Assembly: GCF_000550785.1 (NCBI RefSeq)
Contig: NZ_CP004350.1
Coordinates: 266,835 to 330,834, forward strand
DNA: 64,000 bases
Direction of reading: 5' to 3'
Origin: Corynebacterium casei LMG S-19264
Lineage (GTDB): Bacteria > Actinomycetota > Actinomycetes > Mycobacteriales > Mycobacteriaceae
Part shown: positions 43,049 through 52,831 of the stretch, piece by piece
How the letters are laid out: every line of letters starts with the position of its first letter
Numbering within the stretch: position 1 is the first letter of the stretch
The notes under the pieces: generated by a model
The model's database searches: none
Seen by the model: the letters and a program-made list of their open reading frames with translations, nothing else
What the model was told of the DNA's origin: nothing
Translations under genes and position numbers: made by a program

Positions 43049-44125
43049 CTAGACCGCTGGCACCGGCACCATGGTGGGCACAATAACGATGGTAAAGCTG
43101 ATAGCTACGATGATCAGCACGAAGATACTTAAGACCGTGAAGCGAAGGCGGTCACGGATAACGCCCACGAATTCTCGGATGAATGCGCTGGGAAAGTAAT
43201 ACCATGCAGTCGGTGCGCCAACAACGTGCGCGTGCATTTCTAATGAACGACTAAGCAGCGCTGCGCGAAAGACGTGGTAATTATTGGTCGCTACGACCAC
43301 GGGCGCGTTCGGTTCTGAGAGGAGCTTCCGAGAAAACCGCAGGTTTTCTTCGGTGGTGCGGGACTCGGTCTCTGCAACCACACGGGAAGGCTCAGCGCCA
43401 TGCTCAATAAGATAATCACGCATGGCTTCGCCCTCGGGGCGGGGTTCATCAGCGCCTTGACCACCGCTGGTAATAATTGTCGGGCGAGACCCGAATTGTG
43501 ACTGGACAGCGAAACCACGCTTGAGCCGGGCAGCTAGAAGCGGTGGCACTTTGCCATTGATAAGCCCTGAGCCCAAGACAATGATGGCCTCAGGCTCTGT
43601 GCGAATGCGACGACGCTGGTACAGCAGCCAAGCTGCGATGAACGCGGTGAAAGTGAAGCCGAAGTAGAACACAATCAGCATCACTGTCAGGTGCGCGCCG
43701 TAACGGAGCATATACGCCGTATCCGTGCTGACGGTATCTGACGGGGCCAGCATGCGCATGGTTGCTGGCAGAAAAAATAGGCCAATACCGGCTAACAGTG
43801 CCAATGCATTGCCCAGGGAGCGGCTTTCTTTGCGCAGGATTGTCAGACCCGAATAAAGAAGGAAGATCACGAGCGCGGGATAGCCGATGATGTTGCCGAG
43901 CAACAAGACAACACCGGCGATAAGCACCACGATGGTCAGCGGCGCGGGGTTACCGAGGTTGCTAAACCACAGGCCGATACCTAGAGCGAGCAAGCCGGAG
44001 CCCATGGCTAAATAGACAGGAGTGGCAATACGCCGACCATCGCGAATGAGCCCAGTGATACCAACAATAAGAAGCAGCGCGCCGAGAATACTTAGGCCAA
44101 TAACGATGGCTGGTGCGATTGTCAT
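43049..44125 (-). CDS. YdcF/SanA-type DUF218 membrane protein
   Basis: This encodes 358 aa from ATG 44125 (AGGAAGGAACTGAA upstream). About eight membrane segments flank a DUF218 domain at about 195-320: AIIVLGSGLINGKVPPLLAARL, IITSGGQGADEPRPEGEAM, VVAETESRTTEENLRFSRKLL and VVATNNYHVFRAALLSR. DUF218 proteins are linked to envelope polymer metabolism and vancomycin resistance, with unknown chemistry. The start overlaps the stop of the upstream PAP2 gene (ATGA) when that gene is read in its restored frame, which supports an operon. Confidence 0.85.
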   Translation of the reverse strand: MTIAPAIVIGLSILGALLLIVGITGLIRDGRRIATPVYLAMGSGLLALGIGLWFSNLGNPAPLTIVVLIAGVVLLLGNIIGYPALVIFLLYSGLTILRKESRSLGNALALLAGIGLFFLPATMRMLAPSDTVSTDTAYMLRYGAHLTVMLIVFYFGFTFTAFIAAWLLYQRRRIRTEPEAIIVLGSGLINGKVPPLLAARLKRGFAVQSQFGSRPTIITSGGQGADEPRPEGEAMRDYLIEHGAEPSRVVAETESRTTEENLRFSRKLLSEPNAPVVVATNNYHVFRAALLSRSLEMHAHVVGAPTAWYYFPSAFIREFVGVIRDRLRFTVLSIFVLIIVAISFTIVIVPTMVPVPAV

Positions 44126-45024
44126 TTCAGTTCCTTCCTCGAGAGCTGTTGTGCAAATTCGAGCCTGCGCCAAGTTGCCCAGTACACCAAGCCAGCAATG
44201 ATAGACCCGGCGGTGGCTAGGCTATTTGCCGCCAGGTATAAATCCCATTCGATGACCGGATCGCGCAAATCTTGCATTCCAGCGAGATATCCCATAAGAG
44301 CGCAACAGCCAGTGTCATAAACCCACCAATAGACATCAACACGACATAGATAACCCGCAGTTTCGGACGGTATTCCGTTCTTTGAATAGCGCCGTAGCGA
44401 AGCAGGACAAGCGCCGCGATGGAACCCACAATGAGTGCTACGAAATCTGCACCGATGGTGTCAGAGAGCCGGTGCCATTTGGCGGTAACAGAATAAGCAC
44501 CGATGCCTACTGACCAGGTCATTACAATCAACATGGCTAAACCACGGCAGCGATAAGGAACCACTAATATGGCTGCTACCAGCACCGTCATCGCGATAGT
44601 CGTGTGTCCGCTGGGGAAAGAATTGTGCGCATAATCGCCGGTTACTTCTACTAATTCTGGCCGCGGCAAGATAAAGCGTTTTAACGCTTGGGTGATCACT
44701 TGTCCACCAACAATGACGCCGACCGCTACGAATGCCAAAAGAACTTTCCGGCGCAGCAGCGCGATAAGTCCAATCACTGCGGTGGCGATACCCAGAGTCC
44801 AGATCGTGATATCTCCCAGGCCTTCCCACGCTTCATCACTATCAGCTGCCGATGCCTGGTCAGCGCCCCTGAGCGCAGCATTTTCCAATGCCTGCCCCCA
44901 TAGGAGTCAGCACAGCCACTGCATAAACCGCAGCGAGTAAAACAATGGAGAACCCAAGCAAAGCCCACCAGCGCCGTGCCGACATGGATGAGGGGTTTAT
45001 CGGGGTCCTTTGAGTTGAGTTCAT
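44122..45024 (-). pseudogene. PAP2-family phosphatase with two frameshifts
   Basis: Start ATG 45024 (MNSTQRTPINPSSMSARRWW), a first membrane segment and ...VLTPMG read in one frame. From about 44899 the protein continues in another frame as QALENAALRGADQ and the PAP2 core KRFILPRPELV, HNSFPSGHTTIAM and KWHRLSDTIGADF. After about 44292 the real C-terminus (GYLAGMQDLRDPVIEWDLYL, then a last membrane segment and RKELK) is in a third frame, ending at TGA 44122-44124. The first shift falls in a run of five Cs (Gs on the coding strand) at 44895-44899. The enzyme would dephosphorylate a lipid phosphate. Confidence 0.75.
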
Positions 45025-45197
45025 TGGGCTTTCTTCGTGGGGGCTATAAAACAAGGCTGAGAGGCGGTAGGGCGGTTAAGTCTAATTAACAGCCTTAGGT
45101 TACTTGATGCGTGAAACCCATTGCGGTTCAGACGCTGCCACCTGTTCGAGGAATAGACGTATCCTGAATTCAACCGCGAAACCAGAAGGACTAAGTC

Positions 45198-45668
45198 ATG
45201 GGCAGGAACACACTGCGAAAGGCTGCTTCATTAGCAGCATGCTTACTGCTGCTTTCTGCTTGCGAAACTATCCCCGCTGATTCCATTGGCACGCTGGATC
45301 GTGCACGTGATGGGGAATTAGTAGTTGGAGTTTCAGAGCACCATCCGTGGACGGATGTTTCAGAAAACGGGGACTACTCAGGGTCTGAAATAGAGCTCAT
45401 TGAAGGGTTCGCTGAAAGTATTGGTGCAGACGTTCAATGGTACGCCGCCCCCGAATCTGTGCTGGCGGGCAAAATCAAAGAAGACCAGCTAGATGTTGCT
45501 ATCGGCGGTTTAACCTCTACTTCCCCGTGGTCAACACATATGGCGTTTACTCGTCCGTATACGAAGGTTGATGGGGAAAGCATGGTGATGGGCACCCGGC
45601 TTGGAGAAAATGAGCTGCTGGTGGCACTGGAGCGTTATTTGGCGAAGGAGTTTGGTGAGATTTCATGA
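45198..45668 (+). CDS. Short solute-binding lipoprotein (SBP family 3, about one lobe)
   Basis: This encodes 156 aa. Lipoprotein signal peptide with the lipobox LLSAC (Cys 22). The mature part has the family 3 pattern GELVVGVSEHHPWTDVSENG, IELIEGFAESIGADVQW, LAGKIKEDQLDVAIGGLT and FTRPYTKVDGESMVMG. A normal amino-acid binding protein is about 230-280 aa with two lobes. This one ends after the first lobe with a short helical tail. The stop overlaps the next start by four bases, so it is not simply a broken gene. It may be a sensor or accessory lipoprotein for the transporter. Confidence 0.75.
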   Translation: MGRNTLRKAASLAACLLLLSACETIPADSIGTLDRARDGELVVGVSEHHPWTDVSENGDYSGSEIELIEGFAESIGADVQWYAAPESVLAGKIKEDQLDVAIGGLTSTSPWSTHMAFTRPYTKVDGESMVMGTRLGENELLVALERYLAKEFGEIS

Positions 45669-46684
45669 AGCTCAGGATGGATAAGCTAGGGAAACCAAAG
45701 CACGACAGGCTTCCTGAGAAGCTGCAGGACACGATGCACAAGGCTGTGCGTTTAGAGTGGGTCACCATCGGTTTTGTCAGCGTCACTATCATTTTGGTCG
45801 GAATTGTTGCCGGGCAATCACAGGCGATGCGTAGCGCGTGGGTAGAAGATATGCTTTCTTTGGTCCCTCCCGTTGCCTTTCTTATTGCCTCGCGGATTAT
45901 CCGGATAGCGGCCAATAGAAAACAGCCTTATGGCTATCACCGCGCTATTGCGATCGGCCATCAAGCCGCCGCGATGGCGCTGCTCATCATGGGCGGTCTA
46001 TTGGTCTATGAGTCAATTTCGGCCCTTATAAAGCAGGAAAAACCTCCGATTGGAGTGATAGTCCTCTTTGGCCATGATATTTGGATGGGGTGGCTGATGA
46101 TTACCATCATGGCTATCACCGCTATCCCGATGGTGATTCTCGGACGAATGAAGCTTCGCCTGGCCAAAGAACTGCACGATAAGTTGCTTTACGCAGATGC
46201 TGATATGGCGAAGGCAGATTGGGGTACTGCGGCTGCCACTATTGTCGGCGTGCTCGGTATTGGTCTCGGATTCTGGTGGACTGACTCTATCGCCGCATTA
46301 GTAATTTCAGTGTCTATCGTGAAAGACGGAATTACCAATATCAAGGCAGCTGTGTCAGGACTCAGTGATGCTCGTGCCACCCGGTATGATAACTCGGCAT
46401 TCCATCCGCTCACCTACGACGCCGAGAAACTCGCTCGCGAGACGGGTTGGGTCTTGCAAGCCCGGGCGCGCATTCGCGACCAGGGGCACATCTTCCATAC
46501 GGAAATGTTTGTAGTTCCAGTATCTGATTACGTGCCTACTCTGGAAGAAACTGGCCATTTGCGAAACCAGATTGAAGAATTGGACTGGAAACTGCAGGAT
46601 ACAGTCGTAGCAGTGGTGGAAGAGCTAGACAACCAACAAGTACCGCCCTCGGATGAGAATCAAGCCGAGAGCGGTACTGGATAG
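45665..46684 (+). CDS. Cation diffusion facilitator family transporter
   Basis: This encodes 339 aa with six membrane segments and a cytosolic C-terminal domain. Metal-site acids: WVEDMLSL in the second segment, and YADADMAKADWGTAAAT in the fifth. A charged YGYHRAIAIGHQ loop lies between. CDF proteins export Zn2+, Mn2+, Fe2+ or similar ions against H+. The metal here cannot be told. It is coupled (ATGA) to the short binding lipoprotein, an unusual partner for a CDF exporter. Confidence 0.8.
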   Translation: MKLRMDKLGKPKHDRLPEKLQDTMHKAVRLEWVTIGFVSVTIILVGIVAGQSQAMRSAWVEDMLSLVPPVAFLIASRIIRIAANRKQPYGYHRAIAIGHQAAAMALLIMGGLLVYESISALIKQEKPPIGVIVLFGHDIWMGWLMITIMAITAIPMVILGRMKLRLAKELHDKLLYADADMAKADWGTAAATIVGVLGIGLGFWWTDSIAALVISVSIVKDGITNIKAAVSGLSDARATRYDNSAFHPLTYDAEKLARETGWVLQARARIRDQGHIFHTEMFVVPVSDYVPTLEETGHLRNQIEELDWKLQDTVVAVVEELDNQQVPPSDENQAESGTG

Positions 46685-46727
46685 GTTTTCAATCAGCGTA
46701 GTTGCAGCTTCATGAGAGTTGTTTCGC

Positions 46728-47606
46728 TTAAGGGGTGGGTGTTCCTCCGGTAACACCCAGGGTTTCACCGGCAACGTAGCTAGCTTCATCAGATGCTAGG
46801 AAGACGTAAGCGCCGGCTAACTCGACTGGATGGCCAGCTCTGCCGATTGGTGCGTGCTGGCCAAAACCTTCAATCTTTTCCTGGGGCTGGCCATGACTTG
46901 GCTGCAGCGGAGTCCAAAATGGCCCCGGTGCTACGGAGTTTACGCGGATGCCTTGCTCGATGAGACTCGCTGCCAGCCCTTTAGATAGGTTGTTCATAGC
47001 GGCCTTCGTCATGGCGTAGTCCAACAAGGTGGCTGAAGGTTCATAAGCCTGGATCGAGGATGTGAAAATGATGGAAGAACCAGGCTGCAGGTGGGGGATA
47101 GCGGCCTTGGTGACGCGAAATGTCCCGTACAGATTGACCTGCATGGTGTGATCAAAATCTTCATCATCAATGTTGGTCAGGCCATCAGCCCATACTTGGC
47201 GTGAAGCATTATTGACCAAGATGTCTAGGCCGCCGAGAGCCTCGACGCTTTTTTCCACCAGCGTGCGGCAGTATTCCGCGTCCTTGAAATCGCCTGGGTA
47301 TGCAAATGCTGTTTGGCCGGTATCTTCAATGGCTTTGATGACACGGTCGGCATCAGGTTGTTCTTCTGGAAGATAAGCAATGGCTACGTCGGCGCCTTCG
47401 CGTGCATAAGCAATGGCAACGGCTGCGCCGATACCGGAATCGCCGCCGGTGACCAAAGCCTTTCGGCCCCGTAATCTGCCGCTACCTTGGTAATTATCAA
47501 GGCCAATGTCTGCTTGTGGTGACAGTTCAACGTCAAGGCCTGGTTCGGGTTGTGTTTGTTTTTCTGGGTCAACAGTGGGGTATAGCGTACGTGGATCTTC
47601 TGGCAT
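46728..47606 (-). CDS. Short-chain dehydrogenase of the stress-protein (YhdF/YdaD) group
   Basis: This encodes 292 aa from ATG 47606 (GAAAGAGG upstream; an earlier start at 47636 is weaker). A 45-residue N-terminal extension with LYPTVDPEKQ and QADIGLDNYQGSGRLRGR is characteristic of this group. Cofactor motif ALVTGGDSGIGAAVAIAYAREGADV, then NNAS, catalytic Ser in IIFTSSIQAYEP, and YAMTKAAM (Tyr-x-x-x-Lys). The group is stress-induced in Bacillus. Its substrate is unknown. Confidence 0.85.
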   Translation of the reverse strand: MPEDPRTLYPTVDPEKQTQPEPGLDVELSPQADIGLDNYQGSGRLRGRKALVTGGDSGIGAAVAIAYAREGADVAIAYLPEEQPDADRVIKAIEDTGQTAFAYPGDFKDAEYCRTLVEKSVEALGGLDILVNNASRQVWADGLTNIDDEDFDHTMQVNLYGTFRVTKAAIPHLQPGSSIIFTSSIQAYEPSATLLDYAMTKAAMNNLSKGLAASLIEQGIRVNSVAPGPFWTPLQPSHGQPQEKIEGFGQHAPIGRAGHPVELAGAYVFLASDEASYVAGETLGVTGGTPTP

Positions 47607-47660
47607 TTTCGGTGCCTCTTTCCTCGAACGAATCATTGGACAGCACCCAGCATAGGGACA

Positions 47661-50052
47661 TTAGTGGGAATTTTCGATGTCGTCTTTTTCACCTAGTGGC
47701 CACACAACATTGGCGGCTAACGGGATCTGGTGGGATGCACTTTCTAGAATGTGCATGAAGTATCCGGCAGTATTAGGGATAGCAATGACATCACCTGGCT
47801 TAACGCCGTGCGGGAAGCGAATACGACGGCGTAAAATGAGCTCGTCTTCGATGCAGTAGGCGCCCACTAAATAGGCTTCAAGTTCTTCGCCTTCAGTCTG
47901 ATTCACGCTATCAGTGACATGCAGTGGGTCAATTAGAAAATCATCGGATGTCGTGCGGCATTGTGTACGGTTCATTGCCACACCAACCAATGGCAGTCCG
48001 TCACTGCGAGTCTTAACAAAGGCCACTTCCGTCAGAATGAGGCCACACCCATCAAGCAAACTCCGGCCGGGCTCCAAGTGCAGGCGCAGCCCGCGATCGA
48101 TGAGCATCTGCGCAACACCGTCAGCAAGTACGTCCTCAAGCCATGCTCCGCGAACTGGTGACTGGTGGAAAGGGTAGGTGTTGGACAGTGGGTCAGCTTT
48201 CCATGTGAAAGGATCGGCATAGCCATCTAATACGGCATTGCGCGCATCGTGGTAGCGAGCCCATTGTTCAGAGGAGTCGATATAGCTCATAGGCACGCCA
48301 CCTCCGAGATCTATGAATTGGGGTAAATGACCCGAGCTACGGAGAGAATCGATGAGATTGCAACACTCACGAAGGGCAATGGAACGGTCTTTTGCTGCGT
48401 AGCCATGAAGGTGAACATGCAACCCGACAATGTCGATGCCAGGGATTGGCGTATTGAGATGTTCTGCCCACTGAGCTGCTCGTTGACCAAAACGCGTTAG
48501 CGGCATGGACAAGGGATCGGGAGCTACACGGGGAGCTACCCGCGCAACTCGGCCGGCGGCTAGGTCCGCGATCCGATCAAGTTCATCGCGTGAGTCTGCA
48601 GAGATAACAACGCCTTGGGAAATTGCTAGTTCAAGTAGGCGATCCGGTTTAATAGCTGCTGATAAAATGATTCGCTCGCCTAGTACTCCTCGGTCGAGCA
48701 CTTGCGCCAGCTCACGCTCACTAGCCACGTCAACACCATGTCCTGCATCGCGTACGGTGTCAACGAAAGTTAATGCCTTATTGGCCTTGCGGGCAAAAAA
48801 GATTCGGGTATCCACACCCATCTTCTTGCCTGCATTAACTAGCTCATCAATATTGTTTGGAAGCGAGCCCGCATGTAATACGTTGACGGGACTGCCGAAC
48901 TTCTCAAGTAAGCCCCGGCACGTGGAAGGATCTGACACGAGTTCTTCTGCCCATGACTCGATGCGAGCAGTCAGAGGTGGGATGCCGTGAGCATGGTGGG
49001 TGGCGGAACATGCACTGTTTATAACCCGCTGTGCCCAACGAGGGATAACGTCATGCAGGGTTCGTGACAAAGTATCATTTCCTAGCACGACATCTTCAGT
49101 CATCCGACCTACCGCAGCTAAATGTTTTTGACCGATGACCGAGCCGTCACGAGATACATCTAAACCTCTTGTGCCAGGACGGATATGAGCGTGGCCTTGC
49201 TCAACCAAGCGGCCAATTATGGTTCCGGGAATAACACCAGGTGGTGATATTACAGCGTCAATAACTACCGTGATGTCCAGCTCTTTGACGAGGTCTGTCA
49301 GCGGTTCGTTACCGCGGTCAAGGTGGGAGATATCCACCGTTCCCTGTTCGATGAGGGTCTGAAGGTGCATTGCACTTTCGGGTGGCGGGCCAAAAGCGAC
49401 GCGTTCCATTTCGCGGGCTAACTCCGCGAACCCGTTCAAACTATCGCGGCCTCCGTAAGAAGCGCGTTCCACAATGCTGGGATACATATCGCGCCAAGCA
49501 ACTCCTAAGCCCCAAGCATCATTTTCTATGCCGGCGCGCTGTTGCACCTGGTACGAGACATCATGAAGGACCGCTTGAAGCTCAGATAGATCTTTGACGC
49601 ATGATATCTTCTGGGCTCCAGCGTCCAAGATGTCACTGAGATCAATCCCGCTAGTATCAGGCTTAGAAGACATTAGTTGGCCTGTGCGGGTGATGGGAAT
49701 AAAGACTGCCGGTTGGCATACGCGCGTGATGTCGATAAAGGTTAGCGCGGCTCCCCGTACAAGAACACGGTCGTGTGGCCCGATATCGTCCAGGTTGCTG
49801 GCCGGGTATGGAGAAGAAATAAGGCGTACGTTTTCAGGGACATCGTGGTGAGTTAACGCACCAGGCCCGTGCGCAGCATGACCTGTAGCTAACAGCACCT
49901 CATCGAAGTGCTCACCATGTACTGTCCATCGGCCGTTTGATTCTGGATCGGGTTCGAGATCTTCGACATGCATTGCGTGTTCCGTGAAACTGCAACCACG
50001 AGGTAGATATCGTTTTAAAGCCGCCCACGAATCCGCCAAAAACTCTCGGCAC
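47661..50052 (-). pseudogene. FAD-domain / type III PLP decarboxylase fusion, N-terminus cut off by an IS3 element
   Basis: At least 792 aa remain. Residues 1-345 are the later part of an FAD/NAD(P)-binding domain (EVLLATGHAAHGPG, a GRMTEDVVLGNDTLSRTLHDVIPRW block). The expected N-terminal GxGxxG is missing. Residues 360-790 are an ornithine/diaminopimelate-decarboxylase fold with PLP Lys 418 (FFARKANKALT), LHVHLHGYA, IDLGGGVPMSY, LEPGRSLLDGCG and YLVGAYCIEDE. The frame is open right up to the IS3 end at 50053, so the truncation is from the insertion. I do not know the intact enzyme. The fusion suggests a specialised amino-acid product pathway. Confidence 0.7.
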
Positions 50053-50116
50053 TGACCCCTGTTTGGTAGACACCTAATATCCCATCAACGTGGGACTGAA
50101 AGGTAATCTCCTCACT

Positions 50117-50425
50117 ATGCCAAGCAAGACCTATACCGAAGAGTTCAAGCGTGATGCTGTCGCACTCTATGAGAATTCCTCGGGTGCTTCATTGACCACT
50201 ATTGCCACTGATCTCGGGATCAACCGCGCTACCTTGCATAACTGGGTCAAAAGGTACGGGACGGCCGCGCGCACCACGATCATTACCCCGGATTCTTCCT
50301 CGTCGGCCTCGGTCACCGACACCGAGCGGATCCGGCAGCTTGAACGCCAAGTTAAACGCTTGCAAGAAGAGCGCGATATTTTGCAAAAGGCTGCTAAATA
50401 TTTCGCGGAAGAGACGAATTGGTGA
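50117..50425 (+). CDS. IS3 transposase OrfA
   Basis: This encodes 102 aa. HTH in YTEEFKRDAVALYENSSGASLTTIATDLGINRATLHNWVKRYG, then a coiled segment RIRQLERQVKRLQEERDILQKAAKYFAEE. It overlaps orfB by 7 bases, as needed for OrfAB fusion by -1 frameshifting. Confidence 0.88.
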   Translation: MPSKTYTEEFKRDAVALYENSSGASLTTIATDLGINRATLHNWVKRYGTAARTTIITPDSSSSASVTDTERIRQLERQVKRLQEERDILQKAAKYFAEETNW

Positions 50426-51318
50426 TCCGCTTCCGGTTCGTTGACGACGCGCGAAAAACCTACCCGGTTAAGCGGTTATGTGAAGTTCTGACGTTGAATC
50501 GTTCCTCGTATTACAAATGGAAATCTAGTGCAGCCAAGCGCAAGAAACGCTTGTTTAGCGATGCTATCCTCGGCGCGAAAGTCAAGGCCGTGTTCGCCGC
50601 AGAAAAGGGCTGCTACGGCGCCAAACGCGTCACGGCAGAACTCAACGACAATCCAAAAGATAGACCTGTCAACCATAAACGGGTCGCACGGGTGATGAGG
50701 TCAATGAAATTGTTTGGGTTCACGAAAAAACGCAAAGTCACCACGACTGTTTCGGATAAGAAAAAACCAGTGTTTCCGGACCTAGTCGGACGGAAGTTCA
50801 CTGCCGACAAGCCAAATCAGCTCTATGTCGGTGACATTACGTATTTGCCGATTGACGGTGGGGCAAATATGTACCTGGCTACCGTGATTGACTGCTATTC
50901 ACGCAGGCTAATCGGTTTCGCGATTGCGGATCACATGCGCACTAGCTTGGTTCAAGATGCCCTCACAGCTGCCAAAGGCCAGCGAGGCAGCCTTAAAGGG
51001 GCAATATTTCACTCGGATCACGGCAGTGTTTATACCTCGCAAGCATTCCAGCAGACATGCACGCTACTTGGGGTGAAACAGTCGATGGGAGCAATTGGAA
51101 CCAGCGCAGATAACGCCTTAGCTGAATCGTTTAACGCCTCAATGAAGCGTGAAGTGCTGCAAGATTCTAAAACATTCACTAACCAGCTGGTGTGTCGGAG
51201 GGAGGTGTTCCGGTGGTGCACCAGGTACAACACGATGCGAAGGCACTCGTGGTGTAATCACCTCGCACCAAACGTGTTTGAGCGGCACAATGAAGCTACA
51301 CTCAAACGTGCTTCTTGA
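50419..51318 (+). CDS. IS3 transposase OrfB (DDE integrase domain)
   Basis: This encodes 299 aa in the overlapping frame. HTH_21-like YPVKRLCEVLTLNRSSYYKW, then the rve core with Asp in LYVGDITYLPI, Asp in IFHSDHGSVYTSQ and Glu in NALAESFNASMKREV. It appears full length. The nominal start is TTG, and expression by frameshift from orfA is likely. Confidence 0.88.
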   Translation: MVIRFRFVDDARKTYPVKRLCEVLTLNRSSYYKWKSSAAKRKKRLFSDAILGAKVKAVFAAEKGCYGAKRVTAELNDNPKDRPVNHKRVARVMRSMKLFGFTKKRKVTTTVSDKKKPVFPDLVGRKFTADKPNQLYVGDITYLPIDGGANMYLATVIDCYSRRLIGFAIADHMRTSLVQDALTAAKGQRGSLKGAIFHSDHGSVYTSQAFQQTCTLLGVKQSMGAIGTSADNALAESFNASMKREVLQDSKTFTNQLVCRREVFRWCTRYNTMRRHSWCNHLAPNVFERHNEATLKRAS

Positions 51319-51349
51319 TTAAATCCCTGTGTCTACTTTCCGGGGGTCA

Positions 51350-52261
51350 GGCCCCTGCTACTTGAAGGGCGTATCCACTCGCAGGATGAACGATCTTGTC
51401 GCCAGTTTGGGAATCAATAACCTGTCGAAGTCCCAGGTCTCTGAGATGGCGAAAGATCTTGATTTAATGGTCGAAGATTTTCGCACCAGGCCACTAGATA
51501 CCGGTCCATACTTGTATGTCTCATGTGATGCGTTGACGATAAAAGTCCGTGAAGGCGGACGCGTTGTTAAAACCTCTGTTCTGTTGGCCACCGGAGTTAA
51601 TGCCGAGGGTGACCTGGAACTATTGGGTATGCAGGTTGCTACATCTGAGTCTGTGGCGTCGTGGACTGGGTTCTTTAGGGATCTTAAAGCCCGCGGCTTG
51701 GATGAGGTCTATCTCGTTACCAGTGACGCGCATCTAGGTATCCAGCATGCGATTAGTGATGTCTTACCGAACGCGTCATGGCAGCGGTGCCGAACCCATT
51801 TCGCTAAGAACCTATCTGCGATGGTGCCAAAGACACAGTGGCCGACGCTATCGGCGATGTTTCATACGATATTCCAACAGCCAGATGCACAATCAGTCTG
51901 GACGCAAGCCCGCGAGGTCGTGGCGTTTTGTGAGGATAAGTTCCCACACGTCGCCAGTTACCTAGAAGAAGCTTTAGATGAGCTCTTGGCGTTTACCCAC
52001 GCGCCGAAATCAGTGTGGAAGAAAGTCTGGTCGAATAACCCCACCGAGCGGTTGACCCGGGAGATCCGACGGCGCACAGATGTTGTTGGAATCTTCCCGA
52101 ATCGTGATGCAGTAGTCAGACTCGTGGGTGCTGTGTTGGCAGAACAACATGATGATTGGATTCAGCAAAACCGCTACATGTCACTGACCAGTCTGGAGCA
52201 AACCAAGGCGATGATCACCGCCAACATCATCGACGCCGACACCACCAAGGAGGTCGCATGA
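51350..52261 (+). pseudogene. IS256-family (mutator) transposase, 5' truncated
   Basis: The frame enters from the IS3 end at 51349 with CYLKGVSTRRMNDLVASLGI, a sequence that normally lies about 100 residues into an IS256 transposase. The rest is intact: LYVSCDALTIKVREGGRVVK (Asp), LVTSDAHLGIQHAI (Asp), a RCRTHFAKNL block, and NNPTERLTREIRRRTDVVGIFPN (Glu). The gene has no start of its own and would be inactive unless translated from an IS3 read-through. Confidence 0.85.
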
Positions 52262-52359
52262 ACCAGTCACAGCACCAAGCACGTGCCGGTCCCTGACACC
52301 ATCACACTGCTTGTTTCAACGAAAGGCAGAAACACCACTCGGGTGGACTTGACCTAATA

Positions 52360-52493
52360 CGCACAAAGGCTCCTCTGTCCACGAGCCGGCTCATTTGAAA
52401 TGCCGCGACGCCCAGCGACCTGGCCTGAGCAGACGTAACAAGACCCCATTGCTGAGACGCAAGATCTGCAGCTATTTCTAAAGCTTCATTCAT
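52360..52493 (-). pseudogene. AbiEi-like antitoxin, N-terminal stub
   Basis: ATG 52493 with GGAGCACAAAA upstream opens MNEALEIAADLASQQWGLVT, followed by SAQARSLGVAAFQMSRLVDRG and AFVRIR. This is the winged-helix start of AbiEi-type (type IV) antitoxins. After FVRIR the sequence becomes unrelated, near where the IS256 element should end. The usual 150-plus C-terminal residues and the toxin gene are gone. Confidence 0.6.
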
Positions 52494-52589
52494 TTTTGTG
52501 CTCCAATAATAGCGCATATGCAATTATTGAAGCATGCGCTTGAGATATGTCTCTAGCCTGAAGCTAGCTTTGGATGAAAACTGGGAAAC

Positions 52590-52617
52590 GGCGCCGCATC
52601 CCTACAGCTGCGGCGCC
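52590..52617. terminator. GC-rich hairpin
   Basis: Perfect 8-bp stem (GGCGCCGC / GCGGCGCC) with a 12-base loop, no T-run. It lies in the 338-base gap between the antitoxin stub and the gene at 52832. The rest of that gap shows no gene. Confidence 0.4.
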
Positions 52618-52831
52618 GCCCTATTCCCTATCACTCACAACGGATTGGAGAAACCGTTAGTCCGCCCCCTAAGCGGACTACGTGAGCACTGCCCACAGTA
52701 GCACCGTCGAAATTGCCAAGTCCAACCTATTGCACCCTTCACAGGCACCTATTATTCAATTGCAAACATTCCAAAGCTTTTCCACAGATTTAGCCAAGCC
52801 ACCAACGGCGCGCATACTAAGGTGGACAGGG

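Larger units (their letters stand above)
50053..51349 (+). mobile_element. IS3-family insertion sequence (1,297 bp)
   Basis: The ends are inverted repeats: left TGACCCCTGTTTGGTAGACAC, right read inward TGACCCCCGGAAAGTAGACAC. They enclose orfA and orfB on the plus strand. It is a different IS3 subgroup from the element at 16973. No target duplication is visible. On the left is a truncated enzyme gene and on the right a truncated IS256 transposase, so deletion has removed sequence next to it. Confidence 0.85.
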
